Shown piece by piece: positions 33,228 through 41,898 of a DNA stretch of 64,000 nt; the first letter of the stretch is position 1; the number at the start of each line of letters is the position of its first letter. Under the pieces are notes generated by a model. It worked only from the letters and a program-made list of their open reading frames with translations, was not told where the DNA came from and did not search any database. The stretch is taken from assembly GCA_024235175.1 (NCBI GenBank), contig JACKMX010000002.1, positions 1,055,001 through 1,119,000 of the forward strand, given 5' to 3'. This DNA is from Chromatiaceae bacterium. Lineage in GTDB: Bacteria > Pseudomonadota > Gammaproteobacteria > Chromatiales > Chromatiaceae. Both the position numbers and the translations under genes were made by a program.

Positions 33228-36200
33228 TCACCGATGTTGTTTTTGGTGCGATGAAACCGTTCCTGTAGCATCGGCGACCTGCGTTGGGTACTTTGCCTGC
33301 AACGCGCGCCAGTTCAAGGCCTGCCCGCCGGGGTTAATACAGGTCCGTGGATTCGGAACCTTGCCAGGTACCGGATCGCGGCAGATCCAGCGAATTACAT
33401 CCGGGAACTCTTGTTTCACTTCCTTTATCGCCGCGTTGCACTCGCCGGAGCGCTGGTCCATGGGATCGATGCTGCCAGACAAGAAGAGTTCATCGAGCAG
33501 GCAGAGATACTGCTTTTTGCTGAGTTTGTGCTGTGGTCCTGTCTTTTCGACTGTGTACGGATTGCTTACCCTGACGTGACCCGGCATCAGCCAGTGTGTG
33601 CCGAGACCCCCGCGCGTACGCAAGACCATCGGCATGTTCATGTAGAACGTCTCCAGCGTCGTGGTGTCTGCATCCTCGGTGTTTATCTTGCCCTTGATCT
33701 GCGACTGCAACTCCTGAATGAGACCGTTGGCGAGCATCTTCTTGGCACCACCGAAAGCGGCATCGAGGCCCGTGTCACCGCCATAGTCGTAGGTGTCAGC
33801 CGAAGCCTCGGCTACCACCAGGTAGATCGGCGGTACCTTGCGACCTGCCTGTGTGAGCTTCTCCACGGCATCTCGCAGGATATAAAGCGCCGTCACCACG
33901 CCCCGATTGTCGGTGGCACCACCGTCGGTGACGTAATAGCGGCGCGCACCATTTTTTGAATGAACGTCAATCGGAGCGTTGAAAAACACCGGCGGGAAAT
34001 TCGCGTTGAGCGCGCCGGCCTGCATCAGCTGAATCTGTTTATTGTCCTGCAACGGCGTCACAGGAAAGTGGATGTCGTCCGCCAGCGGGCTCTTCGAACT
34101 CGGAAACATACCGACATCGGCAAGATTGGTCAGGATCAGCCGGCCTCCCTGGTGCACGGTATACGGCGGTACCTCTTCACGTGGCAGCTCGTCGATGGCA
34201 TTGTCCCCGGCGTCATCGAACAGATTGCGCGTCAGCTCGGTGTCCTGCCAGGGATGCCCGACGATGGTGGTATTGAGCACAAAGCCGATCGGGCTTTCCG
34301 CTACCTTGTCATTATCCGCACCGCTGCCCAGACGGCGCTGGAAGCTCTCCGCCAGCAGCACACCTGTGCGGGTGCGCCAGTACAGGCGCGGTTCCAGAAC
34401 GCCTTCCAGTACGTCCTGGATGAACGGGTCGGCCATGTGACTGCCGAAGCGCGCCCATTCTTCACCCTTCGCATCCCCACGGGCCAGCGCCGGATAATGG
34501 GCAGCCAGATACGCCAATGCGACCCCGCCACCGGATACGCCGCTGACCAGCACCACGTCGTCCAGCGCGCCGATACGCTTCAGACCCCTGAGCACCGCTT
34601 GCGTGTACAGCGCCGCGCGGGTGCCTCCGCCGGATGCGGCAACGATGATGGCCGGACCAGGCTGTCCGCCACTTTGGGAATTGCCGCGTGCTGCCAGCGC
34701 CTCGACCAGGTCATAGGAGATCGCGGGCGGGGGGGGTGTATCGTCCACACGCAGATTGGCATCGTCGTAGGCGCCGCCCAACCAGCCTGTGGCCATGAAG
34801 GCGAGTACCAGCATGCCCACTGCGAACAAATTCATAAGGCCGCGGTACAAACGGATCCGCCGGCGCAGGCTGCGAAAACCCTCAATCAGCACCGGATTCG
34901 GCTGGGTCGCCTCACTCGAATCGTCGTCACCGGCGAGTTTCTTGAACAGGTCGACCGGACTCCAGACCTGGTAAACACTGGTCAACATCCCTTCTCCGCT
35001 ACGGATGTCACCGACCACCGCGAACGCCGAAGCCCCGTGCTTTTGCAGGTCTCGATGCCTGGCCAGCACATCGATATGCTTGTCTGTCGTGGTCGCGCCG
35101 ATGGTGCAGTAATAATTATTGATCGAATAGCCCGTATCTTCGCTGCCGTCGTCGGAACGAGGCTGGGTATCGGCTGCCTCTTTCAGGAGCAGGAACAGGT
35201 GATGCTGCAGCGAGTGATTCAACCAGATGTTGTACAGCCAGAACGCCGCATAGAGCATGATGATGATAAATGTCACCGCTCCGAACGGCGCCACGTCCAG
35301 GATGCTGGCCACGTAGTGGATATCGAGCAGCCGCGCGACCCCCAAGCCAATGACCACTACGGACAGTAAGAGAGGCAGACCCTCGAAAAAGAACCGGGTC
35401 ATGACAAACAGGATGCGGTCCCAACGCATGGTGATACCACCCGTATAGACTACGGCATAGGAGAGCAACAAACCAACACTCCAGAACAACTGCACCAGGT
35501 CGTAGGGCGCGATCAGGATGAGCAACGCTGGCGGCAACAACAGGTGCAACGGGTATCTCATCGGATTGATGAGCAATGCATAAAGTATCCGTGGCGCAGA
35601 CAGCTCCGGCAGTGTCGGCGCCCCCGAAAACAGCTCGACCGTTGCGAGTCGTCCACCGAGCTGTCTGACAAAACTTTCCCCCGACTCCTCCGGAGAGCGT
35701 TTAAGATGCCGCGGCACATAATCGCGTCTGCGGAACTCGGGGAACATTTCATCGGCCAGTTCGCGCACTGCAAGCAACGGCAGCGACAGGATCAATACAG
35801 CGATGAGGTAGACGTTCACATACGGCAGGTTGTAAGCCTCGCGAATGACGGGTTCACCAAACGGGTGTCCGCTGAGCAGCACCATGGCAAGCAGCAGCAA
35901 GGCGAAAAAGAAGAAAGGGACACGGTGATAATTTGGCCTGGTGACGTCGAGCCATTTGCGGGGCCACCTGCCCCACAACACGGCAACAACCACCAGTACC
36001 GCAAATACCAGTTGCAGCCAAGCCACCAGCCGGAACTCGCCGCTACCACACACACCCGCCACATCGAGCCCGGCCAGGTAGTACCTTGTAAGGTAGAGCG
36101 GAACACCAAAAAGAAGCACCACGAACATGAGCAAAATAACGCTCAGGATCGTCTTGCGACACCTCTCAATATTCGTTTTCAGGAACAGGGCGGCGTAGCG

Positions 36201-36590
36201 ATGGATGACATCACCAAGTACCTTGTAGATATGCAGGCCGGGCAACAAGATCGCCGCAACGAATGCCAGCAGCGCCATGCCGGCAAGGACGCTCGCAGGC
36301 AGGCCAGTGGAGCACATGGCGTCCAGAGTGGGGCCATATATACCGAATACCGCCACCACTGCGAGTATGGTCGCACCAGGTGCGGTTGTTCGCCCGATAC
36401 GCACCGGTGCGACACTTTCCTTTCGGGAACCCTGTCGCGACTGACTACTGTTGACTTTGAACTCCAGGAACCGGAACAGGCGATCGATTACGTAGGGAAT
36501 GTCGTGAAAGAACAGCTCCTTCAGAAACCGGAGAGGCGCCTTGAAAATGTACCCAAGGCAGCCGGTGCGATTGTCATCTTGTTCCGCCAT
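33228..36590 (-). CDS. Large membrane protein with patatin-like phospholipase domain
   Basis: A 1,120-residue protein. About ten hydrophobic helices occupy the first 600 residues. The C-terminal patatin domain starts near residue 655 with the oxyanion-hole loop AASGGGTRAALY, then the nucleophile elbow GVSGGG (Ser about 680) and the catalytic Asp in TDGGATDNRG (about 886). Patatins use this Ser-Asp dyad to hydrolyse membrane lipids. I chose ATG 36590 (MAEQDDN) because GGAGAGGG lies just upstream. Fusion of a patatin to such a large membrane domain is uncommon. The gene stands alone, and could take part in lipid turnover or a stress or defence response; the sequence does not decide. Confidence 0.8.
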   Translation of the reverse strand: MAEQDDNRTGCLGYIFKAPLRFLKELFFHDIPYVIDRLFRFLEFKVNSSQSRQGSRKESVAPVRIGRTTAPGATILAVVAVFGIYGPTLDAMCSTGLPASVLAGMALLAFVAAILLPGLHIYKVLGDVIHRYAALFLKTNIERCRKTILSVILLMFVVLLFGVPLYLTRYYLAGLDVAGVCGSGEFRLVAWLQLVFAVLVVVAVLWGRWPRKWLDVTRPNYHRVPFFFFALLLLAMVLLSGHPFGEPVIREAYNLPYVNVYLIAVLILSLPLLAVRELADEMFPEFRRRDYVPRHLKRSPEESGESFVRQLGGRLATVELFSGAPTLPELSAPRILYALLINPMRYPLHLLLPPALLILIAPYDLVQLFWSVGLLLSYAVVYTGGITMRWDRILFVMTRFFFEGLPLLLSVVVIGLGVARLLDIHYVASILDVAPFGAVTFIIIMLYAAFWLYNIWLNHSLQHHLFLLLKEAADTQPRSDDGSEDTGYSINNYYCTIGATTTDKHIDVLARHRDLQKHGASAFAVVGDIRSGEGMLTSVYQVWSPVDLFKKLAGDDDSSEATQPNPVLIEGFRSLRRRIRLYRGLMNLFAVGMLVLAFMATGWLGGAYDDANLRVDDTPPPPAISYDLVEALAARGNSQSGGQPGPAIIVAASGGGTRAALYTQAVLRGLKRIGALDDVVLVSGVSGGGVALAYLAAHYPALARGDAKGEEWARFGSHMADPFIQDVLEGVLEPRLYWRTRTGVLLAESFQRRLGSGADNDKVAESPIGFVLNTTIVGHPWQDTELTRNLFDDAGDNAIDELPREEVPPYTVHQGGRLILTNLADVGMFPSSKSPLADDIHFPVTPLQDNKQIQLMQAGALNANFPPVFFNAPIDVHSKNGARRYYVTDGGATDNRGVVTALYILRDAVEKLTQAGRKVPPIYLVVAEASADTYDYGGDTGLDAAFGGAKKMLANGLIQELQSQIKGKINTEDADTTTLETFYMNMPMVLRTRGGLGTHWLMPGHVRVSNPYTVEKTGPQHKLSKKQYLCLLDELFLSGSIDPMDQRSGECNAAIKEVKQEFPDVIRWICRDPVPGKVPNPRTCINPGGQALNWRALQAKYPTQVADATGTVSSHQKQHR

Positions 36591-37119
36591 CGTCCCTCTC
36601 CAAGAAAAATCGGTTTTACACAATATTCCGGCACGGCCTGGCCGACATCATTGCCGCGCATGAGCATCTGTTCAGGACACACCATCCCGGAGGGAAGCAA
36701 GCAGGCGAAAGCGCGGGCAACCCCAATCTCCGAACGGCCCTATTGAAAGTCACCTTTTTCCGTCTTGCTGCATCCCCTTTGGCACTGATTTTGAGCCCAA
36801 CGGCTAATTTAAGTCTTGTTTAAGCATCGTTCCACATAATGCTGTAATTCCCTGGGCAGGGAATTACAGCCATGACCGTTTGAAAAGGTGCACAAGCATG
36901 AATGTTATCCGAACACCAATCCATTTAAAGAGACCTTTGAAAAGGGATCGGTCCTGTTCCGGTAATTTCGCACAAAAGGCGTTCTCAGCCAATTACACCA
37001 CTCCGGTCGGATGCGATTCCGGATCTGGGAATAGAAATTCATACGAATCTCTATCAATTGTTTGCTGCCATAAATTGAGCCTGACAAATTAGATTGTCGG
37101 CATAGGATGAAAAAAGACA
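36591..37119. other. Intergenic region with a 30-bp palindrome
   Basis: No gene is supported. A 70-codon frame from 36880 has no ribosome site and no family. The perfect palindrome at 36841-36870 is described separately. Confidence 0.45.
36841..36870. promoter_or_regulatory. Perfect 30-bp palindrome
   Basis: GCTGTAATTCCCTG and CAGGGAATTACAGC are 14-bp perfect arms around GG. It is 250 bases upstream of the haem-binding protein gene. The tight centre and absence of a T tract favour a protein-binding site or a cruciform over a terminator. Confidence 0.6.
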
Positions 37120-37539
37120 ATGAAAAAAAAGTTTTACGCTTTAATTGGTGCCGTGATCCTGTTCGGACTGATCCAATTGGTTCCCTTCGGGCATGACCAT
37201 ACCAATCCGCCTATTATATCCGAACCGAAGTGGTCCAGTCCCCAAGCACGTGCACTGGTAAAAAAACACTGTTTCCAGTGCCATAGCAACGAAACAGAAT
37301 GGACGTGGTACAGCAATATAGCACCAGCCTCCTGGCTGATTGCCATGGACGTCATCGAAGCCCGTGAGCATTTCAATTTTTCCGATTGGAAAACCAGCAA
37401 TGAAGATTTGGATGAATTGAAGGAAGAAATAGAAACGGACGAAATGCCGCCAATTCAGTATTGGATATTCCATCCTGATTCAAAGCTGAATGAGCAGCAA
37501 AAACAGGAGCTGATACAGGCACTGGAGTCATCTATCTGA
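37120..37539 (+). CDS. Haem-binding domain protein
   Basis: A 139-residue protein with an N-terminal membrane anchor or signal (FYALIGAVILFGLIQLVPFG). The PF14376-type haem-binding motif HCFQCHSNETEWTWYSNIAP is followed by PASWLIAMDVIEAREHFNFS and EIETDEMPPIQYW. Such proteins attach one c-type haem through CxxCH in the periplasm. Their function is not well established; they often sit near redox or stress genes. The ATG follows a purine-rich leader (GAAAAAAGACA). A strong terminator follows the stop. Confidence 0.85.
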   Translation: MKKKFYALIGAVILFGLIQLVPFGHDHTNPPIISEPKWSSPQARALVKKHCFQCHSNETEWTWYSNIAPASWLIAMDVIEAREHFNFSDWKTSNEDLDELKEEIETDEMPPIQYWIFHPDSKLNEQQKQELIQALESSI

Positions 37540-37544
37540 AAAAA

Positions 37545-37588
37545 AGGTGACGGAGGAAATTAATTTTAATCCCTCCGTCACCTTTTTC
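37545..37588 (+). terminator. Rho-independent terminator / repeat hairpin
   Basis: AGGTGACGGAGG and CCTCCGTCACCT pair around AAATTAATTTTAATC and are followed by TTTTT. Its arms recur as a hairpin at 54077-54118 and as the edges of repeat copy C, so it belongs to the dispersed GACGGAGGG repeat family that here works as a terminator. Confidence 0.8.
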
Positions 37589-37917
37589 CCGTCACCTTTT
37601 TCCACGTCTCTCAGAGATAAGTAAACTGTCCCCATGTTTCACTGAAGGTGAACGAATCCATGACCAAGTATCTTTGGCCCTTGTTAACTGCTGCAATCGT
37701 ATCCGGATGAATGGTCCCACATGCGTACTGCTGAGCCTACTGCACTTTCATCTATGCATACGATTGTCGTTGTTCCGGTATAGCCTCACCCTTTGATACT
37801 GGGTCCAGCCATCTTGGAGGCTTTGGGTGATGTTCCATGGATTTATGGCTACCCGTCGGAAGTTCCTTTCTCACTTGAGTTGTCCCAATCAAAGCCGCTT
37901 TAAAACAACAGAGCTTC
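37589..37917. other. Region without a supported gene
   Basis: A 69-codon minus-strand frame (37752-37961) has no recognised family and overlaps the end of the alpha/beta hydrolase gene. The region may be debris. I see no RNA gene. Confidence 0.4.
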
Positions 37918-38835
37918 TCAATTGATACTATCCGAAGAGCGCTTTCCAAGATATCTGTCAAACCAAGCTATGGCCTCATTGGCTACCTCAGTCAACCACG
38001 GATCCTTATAAACATCGAAGTGTTTTATTGGATGCACGATTAACTCTTTCGGAGATCCTGCACGTTTGTAAGACGCCTTTACCGTATCCAGCGGAATCAG
38101 GCTATCCTTTTCAGCCGCTATGACCAACAAAGCAGTGGGTGACATGAGGTGAATCAAACTTACCGGGTCGAACTCCCGCACCTTCTCCAGTGACTCCAGA
38201 GTGACTTCGTTACGCCAGTTCGGCCCTTCCGACTTCAACTCCATATATGCATCATAGGTATCCGCACCGGGCAGGACACAGGGCTCTCCCTCCGGGGCAA
38301 CCACTTTCATGTACTTGATCGATCCTGTTCTATACCTTTCGATGCGGTCTTTAAGAAGAAATGCAGCAACGCTGTCCCATCTTGCCGGGTCCATTGAACG
38401 TCGAAATTCCGGATTGGTGAGTGACGGGACTTGTGCAACTACAGCCTTGACCCGTTTATCGAACGTTCCGGTATAGGCGGCCAGTCCACCGCTGAAAGAT
38501 GTCCCCCATACACCGATGCGGTCTGCATCCACATTGGGTTGTTGGCATACCCAGGTAATGGCGTTTCTGTAATCCTCCACCATTTCCAAAGGGAACAACT
38601 GACAGCGTGGTTCGCCATCGCTGCTCCCGAAGTAGCGATAATCGAATAACAATACGCCAAAACCCGCTTCCACAAATCGCTCTGCAAAGCCGGGAAGTGC
38701 CTGCTCTTTTACGGCACTGAATCCATGTGCCATGACAATCATGGGCACCTTCTGACCGGCATCGATATCGTCAGGTAAATACAACCAGCCCCGGCACAAC
38801 AATCCCTTTGATTCAAAGACTATGTCTTTACGCAT
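37918..38835 (-). CDS. Alpha/beta hydrolase
   Basis: A 305-residue hydrolase. The oxyanion strand VPMIVMAHGFSAVKEQAL precedes FGVLLFDYRYFGSSDGEPR, and the nucleophile elbow is GTSFSGG (Ser about 118). The acid is likely in EKDSLIPLDTVK and the base His in IKHFDVYKDP. It belongs to the dienelactone-hydrolase/YcjY-like group of esterases. There is no signal peptide, so it acts in the cytoplasm, on an unknown ester or thioester. The gene is preceded upstream by a decayed C-terminal fragment whose stop (38838) lies two bases before this ATG. Confidence 0.85.
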   Translation of the reverse strand: MRKDIVFESKGLLCRGWLYLPDDIDAGQKVPMIVMAHGFSAVKEQALPGFAERFVEAGFGVLLFDYRYFGSSDGEPRCQLFPLEMVEDYRNAITWVCQQPNVDADRIGVWGTSFSGGLAAYTGTFDKRVKAVVAQVPSLTNPEFRRSMDPARWDSVAAFLLKDRIERYRTGSIKYMKVVAPEGEPCVLPGADTYDAYMELKSEGPNWRNEVTLESLEKVREFDPVSLIHLMSPTALLVIAAEKDSLIPLDTVKASYKRAGSPKELIVHPIKHFDVYKDPWLTEVANEAIAWFDRYLGKRSSDSIN

Positions 38836-38837
38836 TT

Positions 38838-38987
38838 TTATCTCTCCAGTGAGACTTGCTGTGTCCCTTCCAGTGATTCTGCCACAGGAATGTATCCGAT
38901 GTTTCGGTACTCATCCACGTCCATCCTGTTGCCATCGTATTTGTGCATGATGCAGTTGGCGCAATTACTGTACCCGTGGAACTGCAG
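38838..38987 (-). pseudogene. C-terminal relic of an unknown protein with CxxC
   Basis: On the minus strand the frame reads LQFHGYSNCANCIMHKYDGN, then RMDVDEYRNIGYIPVAESLE, and ends in a TAA two bases before the start of the alpha/beta hydrolase. The order suggests the end of a gene that was once in operon with the hydrolase. The CANC pair may bind a metal. No start remains, because the sequence joins VapC-like DNA at 38988. I cannot name the family. Confidence 0.55.
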
Positions 38988-38988
38988 A

Positions 38989-39040
38989 TGATGGCGTCGG
39001 GTAGGCAAATTCGGTGCTCACACCGTATTTTAACGGCAAG
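38989..39040 (-). pseudogene. Fragment of a VapC/PIN toxin gene
   Basis: This 52-base stretch is about 88% identical to the middle of the intact vapC gene (56817-56870). It reads AVKIRCEHRICLPDAI on the minus strand, against AVKIRREHRIRLPDAI in the intact gene. Two Arg-to-Cys changes show decay. It is fused directly to the CxxC relic. Confidence 0.75.
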
Positions 39041-39329
39041 GTCAGTTTAGTTTAGCCCTCGACATGGGGCAGGCTACTGGGTGACCCCTTGAGCAGTCTC
39101 CACCTCCTTTAATACATCACTTTAATTCCGGGTTTTCCGGACGCCCACCTTCGCGGGCATATCGATATTTGGAGTTCTACCTATTTTGAGAAAGGTTCCA
39201 GTTGTATGAGTGGAAAATGTGCTTTGACACCGTTGGTATCTTCTATACTTGAAACAGCTGACTGGCACAGCCTGCGTTTCTTGAGGAACCCGGTGCCGGC
39301 GGGCTCCATCCATGTTCGAGGAATCTCCT
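39041..39329. other. Region without a supported gene
   Basis: Leader of the next gene. Antisense open frames here have no family. No repeat is recognised. Confidence 0.35.
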
Positions 39330-39899
39330 ATGTGTACCGCCTTGATTTGCAGAACCTGCAACATTGCGCTGATATGCGCACTAAGTACATCCACTGCACT
39401 GCTGGCTGAAGGTATGCCGCCGTTGCCAGATGATGCCCAGATCGCCAGCGCGATGAGCGCCGCACCCCCACAAGTCAGCATGAACGCAACAATTGTTGAA
39501 ATGAAGCCGGATGGCAGCATGCGCACCATCCGGCAGGGAAACAACGGTTTTACCTGCATGGCAGACAATCCTGAAACACCCGGACCGGACCCCATGTGCA
39601 TGGATGCCAACGCAATGGAGTGGGCGCATGCATGGGCCACCCATACATCACCGCCCGCCGGCAAGACCGGATTCATGTACATGTTGGCAGGTGGCACGGA
39701 TGCCAGCAACACCGATCCCTACGCAACCCGTCCGGATGCCAACAACCACTGGATCAGCACCGGCCCACATGTGATGGTGGTTGGCACGGAAGCATCGTTT
39801 TATAACCAGTACCCGAAAGGCGCCGATCCGAATACTCACATGCCCTACGTGATGTGGGCAGGCACCCCGTACCAGCACTTGATGGCACCGGTGCAATAG
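39330..39899 (+). CDS. Secreted protein of unknown family
   Basis: A 189-residue protein. The ATG at 39330 follows CGAGGAATCTCCT; a frame start at 39312 is possible. The N terminus has an export signal (ALICALSTSTALLAEG). The mature part begins MPPLPDDAQIASAMSAAPPQ and contains a repeated theme of methionine- and proline-rich loops (PGPDPMCMDANAMEWAHAW; KTGFMYMLAGGTDAS; THMPYVMWAGTPYQHLM). Many Met and His residues could bind copper or other soft metals, but this is only suggested by composition. No family is recognised. It is monocistronic. Confidence 0.65.
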   Translation: MCTALICRTCNIALICALSTSTALLAEGMPPLPDDAQIASAMSAAPPQVSMNATIVEMKPDGSMRTIRQGNNGFTCMADNPETPGPDPMCMDANAMEWAHAWATHTSPPAGKTGFMYMLAGGTDASNTDPYATRPDANNHWISTGPHVMVVGTEASFYNQYPKGADPNTHMPYVMWAGTPYQHLMAPVQ

Positions 39900-40206
39900 G
39901 AGTTTTTAGGGGCAGAGTAAAAACCGATCAGTGCGGGATTGCATTAAACTGTCCTCTGATTTGTTGGATGAAAAGGTGGTGCCGAAATTGGAACGAGAGG
40001 AATCAAACTAATAATAACCCTGCTCCCGTTGATGTCGGACTGCCAGTATCAATTGCACCACCCTCTGTTAACCCGTTAGTTGCATAAAAAATGCGTCAAA
40101 AACTACGCGAACCCATTTATCTACGCGCTGTGCTGGACGTCATACGCTTGTAGCTGGAGTTCACCAATAGTGCGATCCAGAAAATACCAAAAAATGATGC
40201 GACAAA

Positions 40207-41670
40207 ATGGCGTTCAGCAATAAAAAAACGATCCCTGAGTTGGTAAAATTGGAGGCACCACACCAAACCAATGAACCAACGGAGACCGTTTGGATGAAGT
40301 GTAGCAAAGCCAGCGTTCATCGCAAAACACATCGCATTCCCGAGATTCGATTCGAAGACCAACGCCTGAGCTCTTTTGCCGGTCTGGTCCTGTTTCAAGC
40401 GTTGTTCAATCGGCTCGGATTGAAAGAACAACTCACGGGCTGTTTCCGGCATCTGAAGGTCAGCCCAATCTTTGGTCATGGTCTCACCGTACTGCTGCTG
40501 ATCGTCCATCTTCTGCTGGGATACCGGCGACTTCAGGATATGCGTTACTACAAGGATGACCCCATGGTGCGCCGTCTGTTGGGAATCGCTCGTCTGCCGG
40601 ATGTCGCGACGGTCAGCCGTACGCTGGCGGGGATGGACAGCCGCAGCGTGGACAAGCTGCGCCGACTCAACAGGCAACAGGTTCTGCAACGCCTTGATGA
40701 TCTTGGCCTGGCACGGATTACCTTGGATTTCGACGGCTCGGTACTCGCCACCGGTCGTTTCGCCGAAGGCACGGCGGTGGGTTTCAACCGCAAGAAGAAG
40801 GGGCAACGCAGCTACTATCCGCTGTTCTGCACATTGGCGCAGACCGGCCAAGTATTCGATGTTTGGCATCGTCCCGGTAATGTGCATGACTCCAACGGCG
40901 CCCAGGCATTCATCCTGGAATGTGTCCAGGAAATACGCGCTGTTCTGCCCAGGGCCAAAATTGAAGTACGGATGGATAGCGCCTTCTTCTCGGATGCCAT
41001 CATCGGCATGCTCAATGCCGAAGGCGTTGAATTCAGCATCAGTGTGCCCTTTGAGCGTTTCACCGAACTCAAGGGCATGATAGAACGGCGGAAACGCTGG
41101 CATCGCTTGGGTGATCGATGTGATTTTTTCGAGCACCGCTGGAAACCTAAAAAATGGCACACAAAACAGCGTTTTCTCTTTATCCGTACCGGAAACCGGA
41201 AACAGTATAAGGAACCGATTCAACTGGATCTGTTCATCCCCTATGAATACGGCCACGACTTCAAGGTGATCATCACCAATAAGCGTCTCAGTGCCAGAAA
41301 AGTGTTGCGCTATCACAACGGCCGCGGTGCCCAGGAGGGTATTTTCGCTGAGTTGAAGTCGCAGACCCAGATGGACTATGTTCCGACCCGAAGACAAGCG
41401 GGGAATCAGGTGTTTGTACTGGCAGCGATGTTGGTGCATAACCTCAACCGGGAAATGCAGATGCTCACCAACGAACAGCAATGCGCTACCACTGAACGAC
41501 GTGCACCGCTGTGGCACTTTACACGGCTCGGCACTCTGCGGCGTCAACTGATTCAGCGAGCCGGACGGCTGACCAGGCCTCAAGGGACCTTGACTTTGAC
41601 GATGAGCGTTAATCCAGCTGTCAAATCCGAGTTGTTGCATTATTTGGATGTGCTCAAACAAGTAGCTTGA
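40207..41670 (+). CDS. IS1380-family transposase
   Basis: A 487-residue DDE transposase. The catalytic acids are visible: the first Asp in ITLDFDGSVL (174/176), the second in EVRMDSAFFS (257) and the Glu in NGRGAQEGIFAELKSQ (377). The YKDDPMVRRLLG and TVSRTL motifs near 115-140 are typical of the family. The frame is intact, so it may be active. The stop lies in the first copy of a 38-bp tandem duplication. Start ATG at 40207 is in a weak context; an internal Met at residue 30 is an alternative. Confidence 0.93.
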   Translation: MAFSNKKTIPELVKLEAPHQTNEPTETVWMKCSKASVHRKTHRIPEIRFEDQRLSSFAGLVLFQALFNRLGLKEQLTGCFRHLKVSPIFGHGLTVLLLIVHLLLGYRRLQDMRYYKDDPMVRRLLGIARLPDVATVSRTLAGMDSRSVDKLRRLNRQQVLQRLDDLGLARITLDFDGSVLATGRFAEGTAVGFNRKKKGQRSYYPLFCTLAQTGQVFDVWHRPGNVHDSNGAQAFILECVQEIRAVLPRAKIEVRMDSAFFSDAIIGMLNAEGVEFSISVPFERFTELKGMIERRKRWHRLGDRCDFFEHRWKPKKWHTKQRFLFIRTGNRKQYKEPIQLDLFIPYEYGHDFKVIITNKRLSARKVLRYHNGRGAQEGIFAELKSQTQMDYVPTRRQAGNQVFVLAAMLVHNLNREMQMLTNEQQCATTERRAPLWHFTRLGTLRRQLIQRAGRLTRPQGTLTLTMSVNPAVKSELLHYLDVLKQVA

Positions 41671-41742
41671 TTCCGTTTTCGTCAGAATTTATGCAATGAA
41701 TGGGTTGATTCCGTTTTCGTCAGAATTTATGCAATGAATGGG
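41667..41742. repeat. Exact 38-bp tandem duplication at the IS1380 right end
   Basis: The unit beginning TTGATTCCGTTTTCGTCAGA and ending in CAATGAATGGG occurs twice with no difference (41667-41704, 41705-41742). It includes the transposase stop and the terminal inverted repeat, so the element has two potential right ends. Confidence 0.9.
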
Positions 41743-41898
41743 TTAACCTACCAGTTGCATAAAATTGGGGCATGTAATCATTTTCGCCCTACGAAAAAAA
41801 GCGTTATCGGTACCAGCGAACCCGTGGCTCAAATTCACTCCCTGTGATGTTGAGTCACTGGTGATTTGTAGCCTGGATGATTTTTTGCAACATTCAGG

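Larger units (their letters stand above)
40080..41742 (+). mobile_element. IS1380-family insertion sequence
   Basis: The left end begins near 40080 with TTGCATAAAAAATGCGTCAA and the right end, read inward, has TTGCATAAATTCTGACGAAA, which are imperfect terminal inverted repeats. A single transposase gene fills the element. The right end is unusual: 38 bases, including the terminal repeat and the transposase stop codon, are present twice in tandem (41667-41742). Outside both ends, GTTAACC...AGTTGCATAAAA occurs in direct orientation (about 40067 and 41742), perhaps relic ends of another copy. Confidence 0.8.

Noticed and set aside
33960..35369. 469-codon open frame on the plus strand
   Set aside because: It lies fully antisense to the patatin-like gene and has the biased composition of a shadow frame.
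39122..39712. 196-codon minus-strand frame
   Set aside because: Antisense to the secreted protein that has a signal peptide and ribosome site; composition is that of a shadow.
40117..41661. 514-codon minus-strand frame
   Set aside because: Antisense to the IS1380 transposase, which has clear catalytic motifs.
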